From Candidatus Kerfeldbacteria bacterium (GTDB taxonomy: Bacteria; Patescibacteriota; Patescibacteriia; UBA9570), in the NCBI GenBank assembly GCA_003512175.1, contig DOSP01000042.1:1-5591 (forward strand): DNA of 5,591 bases, read 5' to 3'. A model generated the notes under the pieces. That model was not told where the DNA came from and searched no databases. It worked only from the letters and a program-made list of their open reading frames with translations. The position numbers and the translations under genes are program-made. This document shows, one piece after another, positions 1 to 5,591 of the stretch. Within the stretch, counting starts at the first letter, position 1. Every line of letters starts with the position of its first letter.

Positions 1-68
1 GGGGGCGGGATTCGAACCCGCGACCTGATGGTTATGAGCCACCCGAGCTGCCACTGCTCCACCCCGCG
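1..68 (-). tRNA. Initiator tRNA-Met (anticodon CAT), 3' end cut by window edge
   Basis: Read on the minus strand from 68, the cloverleaf is clear: acceptor 5' strand CGCGGGG, D stem GAGC/GCTC with a 7-base loop, anticodon stem GGTGG/CCATC around loop CTCATAA, variable AGGTC, T arm GCGGG-TTCGAAT-CCCGC, then CCCC. The last three acceptor bases, the discriminator and any encoded CCA lie beyond the left edge. The anticodon CAT, a 5' C1 and an A11:U24 pair in the D stem are the bacterial initiator marks, so this is tRNA-fMet rather than elongator Met or Ile2. The usual C1 x A72 mismatch cannot be checked because base 72 is off the window. The anticodon stem is odd: 30:40 and 31:39 are G:C, but 29:41 is U:A where initiators normally have G:C. 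A consensus promoter lies directly upstream. Confidence 0.93.
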
Positions 69-74
69 GCGATT

Positions 75-103
75 AGTATACGTAAATCACTATACCGTGT
101 CAA
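75..103 (-). promoter_or_regulatory. Consensus sigma-70-type promoter of the initiator tRNA
   Basis: On the minus strand there is a perfect -35 box TTGACA (plus-strand 98-103), a 17-base spacer, and a -10 box TATACT (plus-strand 75-80). Counting the end of the -10 box as -7 puts +1 at position 68, exactly the first base of the mature tRNA. A start at the nearby G (position 70) would leave a leader of only two bases. A near-perfect housekeeping promoter fits a highly expressed initiator tRNA. The -35 box overlaps the presumed -35 region of the divergent plus-strand promoter. Confidence 0.85.
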
Positions 104-123
104 TCCATAACCTATGGTATACT
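97..123 (+). promoter_or_regulatory. Extended -10 promoter of the sigma-like membrane protein gene, predicted leaderless
   Basis: TGGTATACT at 115-123 is an extended -10 (TGn followed by TATACT). The best -35 candidate is GTGTCA at 97-102, a 4/6 match to TTGACA with a short 15-base spacer, so the -35 is weak and the TGn motif would compensate. The predicted +1 is at 130-131, which is the A of the ATG start codon or the base before it. No purine-rich Shine-Dalgarno sequence lies between the -10 box and the ATG (ACCAATT only), as expected for a leaderless mRNA. Start mapping has not been seen, so the promoter is inferred from sequence only. Confidence 0.65.
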
Positions 124-130
124 ACCAATT

Positions 131-1993
131 ATGGTTGAACAGGAGCGAGCGATTTTTGCGTCAGCCCATCAAGATTATGATGCTGCCTTTGCCAAGTTAT
201 TTGGACTGTATTGTGATCAGATTTACGCGATTGCTTTGGCGGCGTCCTATTATAACGAGTCAGCCGCTTGGCAGTTGACCCACGATGTGTTTGCGGTGGC
301 CTATAAATATCTGCATATCTTCCAACCCCAGCAAGGCAGTTTTCGGTTACATCTCTTTACACTGTTAGTGCAGCACCTCACTAAACGTGATGAGCTGGTT
401 CCACCCACGGGCGGAGTGTTGCCAAAAAAATTAGCTCATCAGTTCACCGCGGCCGAGCAAGCCACCTGGTTGGCTATTCATCAATTACCCTATGAACTCT
501 GGCTGACATATGAATTATGCTATGGTGCAAATTTAAGTGTGCCAGAATTGTCTATTGTTCTGCAACGATCTGTAGCAGAAGTACAGCAATTGCAGGCGCA
601 GGCTAGCCATCGTCTACGGCAACGCTTACCCACATTTATGGAACAGGTGATGAGCTTGTTTCAAAAACGGAACGACTTTGCCCAATTAACTAAAACTAAA
701 CAACAGCGCTTGTTGCGCATTATATTGGAACGGAAGCGATTGGGCTTAACCTTTGTGGAGCAGACCTGGTGGCAACGTTTGTTCCAGCCGCTACATCTCG
801 CCACGGCCGTCATTACGGTAGGGGTGGTGGCTGTTCTGAGTATCGGGGTGTGGTATTGGCAGACCAATCAAACCTTACCAGATACCACTTCGGTGAATAC
901 ACTGTGGCAAACTGTCGTCACACAGCGGCGTCCTAGTTTCTTAACCAGCCAAGGCCAGCTACCAGAAGTGACCACAAATCGTACATCGTTGACCGACACC
1001 GCAGAGACCGTCTACGGCAGTGATTATGTGTTTGACCACAACACTACAGCCGACACGGACGAGCTGCAGCCAACTTTTACCGTTAACCTCGTCGCAGAAG
1101 ACTACATTCCGGTGGCCGAGGCCTATACCTATACTGTGCCGGAAGCGTTGACTGAGGATCAACTGCAATATGCTGCGTTACGTCATTTTGTATCACTGCC
1201 ATTGAATCAATTCACGTATGTGAATGGGACGTATTACATTGAGGATGATCCCACCAATTTCCGGCCGTTGTTTATTGCCTTTAATAACAATGGGTCCATT
1301 GATTTTCAAATGCGGCAGGCCGCTATTTGTGATCTCAATAAATTAACCGAACCAATTGCTGACACGCAGGCACAAAGTAATGGGTATGATTTTTTGCTGT
1401 CGCATCATTTCGTTGAAGTCAAAGAAGGTCAACTGCAGATTAACCGAGTAAGTAGTCTGGACCGAACCGTACCCAAGGATGCCTTCTGTGAGGATGGGGA
1501 TACGACCGCCGTACAAGATCGCGAAGTTGTCTATTATCCACCACACAGCCTGTTCCGATTTGGTCCAGATCCTGATGAACAAATGGTCATGCGTCAGCGC
1601 GGTATCGCCGTACAATTGCACGGTAGACACGTCACCAATATGCGGATTGATCCATTATTCCTGTTACAGCAATATGCCGAACGGAGCGACACTATCACCC
1701 TAAAACCACTCAGCCAAGCCATCACCGAATTACAGCAGTTTCGGTATGCCAGTGAACGGAATAACCAAGTGTTTCCACAATGGAATCATAGTCATGGCAG
1801 TGATCGTTTACAGAATATGACGATTGATGCAGTGCAAGTGGAATACGTCTATGATGAATTAAACCACCTAATTGAACCGTACTATGTGTTCAGTGGCTTT
1901 GGCACTGACCTCAATGATAAAGTGATTTCCGCCAATTGGTATGTAGTAGCGTCAACTCAAACCATTGAGTTACGGGCGCCGTATCGAGAATAA
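131..1993 (+). CDS. ECF-sigma-like domain fused to a transmembrane helix and a large extracytoplasmic domain
   Basis: This 620-residue protein looks like a membrane-tethered ECF sigma factor. Residues about 15-87 resemble sigma region 2: 'LTHDVFAVAYKYLHIF' aligns with the usual LTQEVFLRAWRAL.F pattern, and 'GSFRLHLFTLL' with GSFRAWLFTIA. Residues about 107-166 resemble region 4, with a helix-turn-helix at 'LSVPELSIVLQRSVAEVQQL' and a basic tail. A charged linker (167-218) leads to one hydrophobic helix at about 221-243 preceded by basic residues, so the N-terminus should be cytoplasmic and residues 244-620 outside. The outer part has a polar Thr-rich spacer (245-315) and then a globular domain with two cysteines (C400, C453) that could form a disulfide. 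Its last 120 residues ('ITLKPLSQAITELQQ', then 'VQVEYVYDE', 'IEPYYVFSG') recall YycI/PepSY-like folds, a weak resemblance. ATG131 is the only sensible start: it lies upstream of region 2 and the next Met is near residue 170. Function as a true sigma, or as a sigma-derived regulator, is inferred. Confidence 0.85.
   Translation: MVEQERAIFASAHQDYDAAFAKLFGLYCDQIYAIALAASYYNESAAWQLTHDVFAVAYKYLHIFQPQQGSFRLHLFTLLVQHLTKRDELVPPTGGVLPKKLAHQFTAAEQATWLAIHQLPYELWLTYELCYGANLSVPELSIVLQRSVAEVQQLQAQASHRLRQRLPTFMEQVMSLFQKRNDFAQLTKTKQQRLLRIILERKRLGLTFVEQTWWQRLFQPLHLATAVITVGVVAVLSIGVWYWQTNQTLPDTTSVNTLWQTVVTQRRPSFLTSQGQLPEVTTNRTSLTDTAETVYGSDYVFDHNTTADTDELQPTFTVNLVAEDYIPVAEAYTYTVPEALTEDQLQYAALRHFVSLPLNQFTYVNGTYYIEDDPTNFRPLFIAFNNNGSIDFQMRQAAICDLNKLTEPIADTQAQSNGYDFLLSHHFVEVKEGQLQINRVSSLDRTVPKDAFCEDGDTTAVQDREVVYYPPHSLFRFGPDPDEQMVMRQRGIAVQLHGRHVTNMRIDPLFLLQQYAERSDTITLKPLSQAITELQQFRYASERNNQVFPQWNHSHGSDRLQNMTIDAVQVEYVYDELNHLIEPYYVFSGFGTDLNDKVISANWYVVASTQTIELRAPYRE
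1954..1971. other. Perfect 7-bp hairpin in the convergent gene overlap
   Basis: AACTCAA (1954-1960), loop ACCA, TTGAGTT (1965-1971) form a perfect 7-bp stem with a 4-base loop. It contains the TGA stop of the minus-strand nucleotidyltransferase-like gene and lies 20 bases before the TAA of the plus-strand gene. Neither strand has a T-run after it, so it is not a classical intrinsic terminator. It could stabilise 3' ends or slow polymerase from either side, or be chance. A second small stem, CCGAG-GAT-CTCGG at 1996-2008, follows the plus-gene stop, also without a T-run. Confidence 0.35.
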
Positions 1994-2862
1994 CGCCGAG
2001 GATCTCGGGTATGGAATTTCAAGACATCATCGGTTAACACGACCAAACTGGTTTCTAGTGGCCCGCTCAATTCCTTGAGTCGTTTGGGCATGATCCACAG
2101 CTGTATTTTTTTCAAAACGGTATTCCATAATAAGACATATCCAACAGCGTGACTGATGGTGTGTACCCAAGTATGACGTACAGTTCTGTTTGGATGCTGT
2201 AACATCGGTTGATTATTTGGTAATACCGCCATCAGCCATTCGCTATTCGCCATCTGCTTAGCATATCCATTCGGATCATACACTGGCATGGCTTGAGCTA
2301 GCCAATAGGCTTCTAATTGGTCATTATCATTTAATCGTATGGATGGTAATTTCAGCAGGCCATTCGGAGTAACATAAAAACTGAGACAAACAGCATCTTT
2401 AGTTTTATTCGGCTTGGGCCGAACATTTAATAATTTCGCTAGTAGAGTGGTAAAAAAACGGACAGCCCAAATTGATTTTGGTCGGGCAATAATCAATAAA
2501 TCGATATCACTGTTCGGTCCAACATTATGATAGGCAAAGGTATTCACAATAAGAATAGCCTCAACCCCTGGTAAGTAACTGAGTAGCTTGATAAACCACC
2601 GGCGCTTGTTCCATTTCCATTCGCTTTCGACATACCGTTGGTGACGTAAACGTGCCAGATTGGATCGATCTTTAAACATCACAAAACCATCCTGTTCAAT
2701 CACTTGATCCAATTGTTTGGTCATTTGGATTACCTCAGGCAAGGTAGTGTGCGGTGATCGCCAAAGATACCGGAACAATTCGGGATACGTCAGGGGATAA
2801 TCAAACACGTCAAAATAGGCTAACGTGGTAATGATGGCTGACTTTATTTCAGCAGTTTGCAT
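1957..2862 (-). CDS. Nucleotidyltransferase-fold protein with N-terminal winged-helix-like region
   Basis: The protein has 301 residues. Residues 1-65, with the motif 'AYFDVFDYPLT' (14-24), look like a winged-helix region found ahead of minimal nucleotidyltransferase domains in a family that I associate with Patescibacteria. The catalytic-type signature is 'NSDIDLLII' (117-125), giving the metal-binding pair D119/D121. The upstream GS motif of the superfamily is replaced by N107-T108, with the usual spacing of about 10 residues to the first Asp. No clear third acid is seen on the expected later strand ('VCLSFYV', 158-164), so activity is uncertain. The C-terminal 'KFHTRDPRRY' (282-291) resembles a family FHP.DYR motif. 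The ATG at 2862 overlaps the end of uvrA by 19 bases, suggesting one transcript and translational coupling; only a weak GGA lies 8 bases upstream. The 3' end overlaps the convergent gene by 37 bases. Substrate is unknown. Confidence 0.8.
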   Translation of the reverse strand: MQTAEIKSAIITTLAYFDVFDYPLTYPELFRYLWRSPHTTLPEVIQMTKQLDQVIEQDGFVMFKDRSNLARLRHQRYVESEWKWNKRRWFIKLLSYLPGVEAILIVNTFAYHNVGPNSDIDLLIIARPKSIWAVRFFTTLLAKLLNVRPKPNKTKDAVCLSFYVTPNGLLKLPSIRLNDNDQLEAYWLAQAMPVYDPNGYAKQMANSEWLMAVLPNNQPMLQHPNRTVRHTWVHTISHAVGYVLLWNTVLKKIQLWIMPKRLKELSGPLETSLVVLTDDVLKFHTRDPRRYSRYGARNSMV

Positions 2863-5591
2863 AGAAACTGTCCGGTGTAGGACCGTTTCACGTTCATCAC
2901 GTCGCGTGGTGTACCAACGGCTACAATCTCGCCACCTTTATTGCCTCCTTCTGGACCAAGATCCACCAGCCAGTCGGCCGATTTAATGACATCCAAGTTG
3001 TGTTCGATAATCAACACGCTGTTGCCTTTATCAACCAGTTTATTTAACACCAGCAATAACCGTTTCACATCGGCAAAATGTAAACCGGTGGTTGGTTCAT
3101 CCAGAATATAAAGCGTTTTACCGGTAGCGCGGCGGGACAATTCCGTCGCCAGTTTAATCCGTTGCGCTTCACCGCCAGATAAGGTGGTGGCATTTTGGCC
3201 CAATTGAATATAACCCAAACCAACATCAGCCAAGGTTTGTAATTTTTCTTTGATCGCGGGGATATTTTCAAAAAAGTGCAAGGCTTCTTCTACAGTCATG
3301 GTCAGCACATCGGAAATGTTCTTGCCTTTGTAATGAATTTCCAGGGCTTGTTTATTGTAACGATGCCCACTGCACTCATCACATTTCACGTAGACATCCG
3401 GCAACAGGTGCATTTCAATACGTTGTACGCCATCACCCTGACAGGCTTCACAGCGACCACCTTTTACATTAAACGAAAAACGGCCAGCTTTATAGCCACG
3501 CATCTTGGCTTCGGGCACTTGCGTGTAGAGATCGCGAATGTAGGTAAACACACCGGTGTACGTGGCAGCATTTGACCGGGGCGTTCGACCAATGGGTGAT
3601 TGATCAATATGAATAACTTTATCTAAATGTTCCAGTCCAGTAATGTCTTTATGCTTGCCAGGATATTCTTTGGCGTTGAAGAAATGTTGTGATAGTGCTT
3701 TAGCCAAGATATCAATCATTAAGGTTGATTTACCAGAACCAGACACGCCGGTGATACAGACTAATTTTCCGAGCGGAATTTCCACATCAACCGATTTCAA
3801 ATTAAACTCTTCCGCGCCGATGATCTTGATACTTTTCCCATTGCCTTTTCGGTATTGCTTGGGTGCCGGAATGCTTTCTTTACCCGATAAATATAATCCA
3901 GTCAGCGAGTGCTTATTTTTCTTGATGGCAGCTGGATCACCTTCTGCCACTACCTCACCGCCGTGTTTACCAGCGCCCGGACCAATATCAATCACATGGT
4001 CGGCGGATTCAATGGTATCGGCATCATGTTCGACGACAATCACGGTATTACCTAAGTCGCGTAAGACTTTCAACGTTTCAATCAACCGGGCATTATCACG
4101 TTGGTGCAAACCAATCGAGGGTTCATCAAGAATATAGATGACGCCCATTAAGGCAGAACCAATCTGCGTGGCCAACCGAATGCGTTGGGCTTCACCGCCC
4201 GATAACGTAGCGGCAGCTCGATCCAGTGTCAGATAATCTAAGCCGACATTATGTAAGAATTCAATCCGTTCTTTAATTTCTTTAATGACCGGCGCAGCAA
4301 TTTTTTGGTCACGGGCATTAAATTTCATAGCACTTAATTTTGCCCGTAACTGTTCAATGCTGAAGGCGCACACTTCGGCAATGTTCAGCTCTTGCATCGT
4401 CACACTCAAAGCTTCTGGTTTTAAACGTTTGCCCTGGCAGGCGGGACAAGCGAAGATACGCATATAGCGTTCAATTTCGCTGCGCATGTAGTCGGATTCC
4501 GTTTCTTTATAGCGCCGCTCCAGATTGGGAATCACACCTTCATACTCGGTGTAGAATTCTTTTACTTTTCCCGGAGCAAATGGGGCATTCACGTCATAAC
4601 TTTCTCCACCGGAACCATACAACACTACCTCCATGGCTTTCTTGGAAAGATTTTTTACTGGATCATGAATCGAAAAACCATTTTTTTGTGCCACCGTTTC
4701 TAGAATACGCATCATCCAGGTTTGATTAGATGAAGTGCGTGACCACGGCCGAATGGCGCCTTCCGCAATGGATAATTTTTTATTTGGAATTACTAAATCG
4801 GCATCCACTTCTAATTTGGTCCCCAAGCCGGTGCAATCAGAACAGGCTCCGTGTGGGCTGTTAAAGGAAAAATTACGTGGCTCCAGTTCTTCAATATTAT
4901 AGCCACACTTTGGGCAGGAAAATTGTTCGGAGAATAAATGGTCGCGCTCCGCGTCGGCATCGTGCACCAATACCAAACCATTCCCTAAGTCTAAGGCGGT
5001 TTCGAGCGATTCGGCCAGACGTTCTTTATCTAAGTCTGCGCCAATGGTCAGGCGGTCTACCACCACATCAATGGAGTGCTTCTTCTTTTTATCCATGGCT
5101 AAGTCTTCGGCCTCTTCCAGTGGCATCATTACTCCATCAATCCGTAAACGGACATAACCGGCCTTGCGCGCCATTTCCATGACGCTTTTATGTTCACCTT
5201 TTTTATCTCGAATCACTGGGGAGATGAGCACTACTTTACAGCCGGACGGATAAGCCAAGATCGCTTCAATAATTTGATTCACAGTTTGTTTGCTGACGAT
5301 GGTACCGTCGTTGGGACAATGGGGGATACCGATGCGGGCGTACAATAAGCGTAGGTAGTCGTAGATTTCGGTCACAGTACCAACCGTAGATCGAGGATTA
5401 TGTGAGGTGGTTTTTTGGTCAATCGAAATAGCTGGTGATAAACCACTAATTTGGTCAACATCAGGCTTATCCATCAAGCCCAAAAATTGCCGGGCGTAGG
5501 CCGACAAACTTTCCACATAACGACGTTGACCCTCGGCATAGATGGTGTCGAAGGCTAACGATGATTTTCCTGAACCGGATAAGCCGGTGAT
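2844..5591 (-). CDS. uvrA: UvrABC excision nuclease subunit A, N-terminus cut by window edge
   Basis: UvrA is the dimeric ABC-type ATPase that finds bulky DNA damage and loads UvrB in nucleotide excision repair. The window shows 915 codons. The frame runs open to the last base, where 'ITGLSGSGKSS' encodes the first Walker A (visible residues 1-11, lysine 9). About 29 N-terminal residues are missing by comparison with E. coli UvrA (940 aa). Visible landmarks, counted from the window edge: zinc pairs C226/C229 with C250/C253; a single CxxC at 382/385; first signature LSGGEAQRI at 463-471 with Walker B D489/E490; second Walker A around 615-623 (K621); second zinc module C714/C717 with C737/C740; 'GRTPRSN' before it; second signature at 804-812; Walker B D831/E832. 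Everything needed for both ATPase sites is intact. The GTG at 5514-5516 encodes the Val of 'RRYVESLSAYARQFL', so it is internal, not a start. The TAA stop lies inside the downstream gene's first codons. Confidence 0.98.
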   Translation of the reverse strand: MTGLSGSGKSSLAFDTIYAEGQRRYVESLSAYARQFLGLMDKPDVDQISGLSPAISIDQKTTSHNPRSTVGTVTEIYDYLRLLYARIGIPHCPNDGTIVSKQTVNQIIEAILAYPSGCKVVLISPVIRDKKGEHKSVMEMARKAGYVRLRIDGVMMPLEEAEDLAMDKKKKHSIDVVVDRLTIGADLDKERLAESLETALDLGNGLVLVHDADAERDHLFSEQFSCPKCGYNIEELEPRNFSFNSPHGACSDCTGLGTKLEVDADLVIPNKKLSIAEGAIRPWSRTSSNQTWMMRILETVAQKNGFSIHDPVKNLSKKAMEVVLYGSGGESYDVNAPFAPGKVKEFYTEYEGVIPNLERRYKETESDYMRSEIERYMRIFACPACQGKRLKPEALSVTMQELNIAEVCAFSIEQLRAKLSAMKFNARDQKIAAPVIKEIKERIEFLHNVGLDYLTLDRAAATLSGGEAQRIRLATQIGSALMGVIYILDEPSIGLHQRDNARLIETLKVLRDLGNTVIVVEHDADTIESADHVIDIGPGAGKHGGEVVAEGDPAAIKKNKHSLTGLYLSGKESIPAPKQYRKGNGKSIKIIGAEEFNLKSVDVEIPLGKLVCITGVSGSGKSTLMIDILAKALSQHFFNAKEYPGKHKDITGLEHLDKVIHIDQSPIGRTPRSNAATYTGVFTYIRDLYTQVPEAKMRGYKAGRFSFNVKGGRCEACQGDGVQRIEMHLLPDVYVKCDECSGHRYNKQALEIHYKGKNISDVLTMTVEEALHFFENIPAIKEKLQTLADVGLGYIQLGQNATTLSGGEAQRIKLATELSRRATGKTLYILDEPTTGLHFADVKRLLLVLNKLVDKGNSVLIIEHNLDVIKSADWLVDLGPEGGNKGGEIVAVGTPRDVMNVKRSYTGQFLCKLLK

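Larger units (their letters stand above)
75..123. repeat. Inverted repeat formed by the two divergent -10 boxes
   Basis: AGTATAC at 75-81 and GTATACT at 117-123 are perfect inverted copies, centred at position 99 inside the shared -35 region. A second, offset pair is present: TATACC at 91-96 against GGTATA at 116-121. The outer pair is largely explained by two similar -10 boxes facing outward, so it need not be an operator. It does make the region close to symmetric, and a dimeric regulator site cannot be ruled out. Confidence 0.5.

Noticed and set aside
1343..1630. 95-codon minus-strand ORF inside the sigma-like gene
   Set aside because: Antisense to the outer domain of a well-supported gene, with no promoter, ribosome binding site or recognisable motif. 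The ORFs at 661-867, 959-1168 and 1479-1703 were dropped for the same reason.
1957..1959. TGA stop of the nucleotidyltransferase-like gene as a possible recoded glycine codon
   Set aside because: The two long reading frames have no internal TGA, as would be expected if TGA were glycine, and the family-like C-terminal motif lies just before this stop.
1996..2008. CCGAG-GAT-CTCGG stem as an intrinsic terminator of the sigma-like gene
   Set aside because: Only 5 bp with a 3-base loop, no T-run after it, and it lies inside the coding sequence of the opposite gene.
3643..4137. 164-codon plus-strand ORF opposite uvrA
   Set aside because: It lies wholly antisense to the conserved second half of uvrA, shows no recognisable domain, and has the composition expected of a shadow frame. 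The same holds for the shorter plus-strand ORFs at 3276-3575, 4285-4467 and 4877-5182.
5514..5516. GTG that could be taken as the start of an 890-residue uvrA
   Set aside because: The frame stays open to the window edge and encodes the first Walker A and 'AEGQRRY' upstream. The GTG is the conserved Val of 'YVESLSAYARQFL', so the gene is truncated by the window rather than starting there.
1..5591. CRISPR arrays, insertion sequences or phage genes
   Set aside because: No direct repeat arrays, terminal inverted repeats, transposase or phage-type proteins were seen; coding is continuous across the window.

Overview
The window is dense bacterial DNA using the standard genetic code, with almost no non-coding sequence. 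The only intergenic gap is about 62 bases, between a tRNA and a large ORF. From left to right it holds: a partial initiator tRNA-Met gene on the minus strand, cut by the left edge; a 620-codon plus-strand gene for an unusual protein that joins ECF-sigma-like regions 2 and 4 to one transmembrane helix and a large outer domain; a convergent minus-strand gene for a nucleotidyltransferase-fold protein; and uvrA on the minus strand, cut by the right edge. The organism cannot be named from sequence alone. The compact overlapping genes, the 'AYFDVFDYPLT' nucleotidyltransferase family, and a probably leaderless gene start would fit a Patescibacteria (CPR) genome with mid-range GC, but this is an inference. 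No in-frame TGA needs reading as glycine, which argues against the recoded Gracilibacteria/Absconditabacteria.

The 62-base gap (69-130) is the most informative regulatory stretch. On the minus strand it carries a consensus promoter (TTGACA, 17 bp, TATACT) that places transcription start at or within about 2 nt of the mature 5' end of the tRNA. On the plus strand it carries an extended -10 (TGGTATACT) that places transcription start at or next to the ATG of the sigma-like gene, with no Shine-Dalgarno sequence. The two promoters point away from each other, their -35 regions overlap, and their -10 boxes form an inverted repeat centred at position 99. RNA polymerase probably cannot occupy both at once.

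On the right, uvrA (nucleotide excision repair damage sensor, nearly complete) runs leftward into the nucleotidyltransferase-like gene with a 19-base overlap, so the two are probably co-transcribed. That downstream gene overlaps the 3' end of the sigma-like gene by 37 bases in the opposite direction. A perfect 7-bp hairpin sits in that overlap.

The best candidate for something new is the membrane-anchored sigma-like protein together with its promoter shared with the initiator tRNA.
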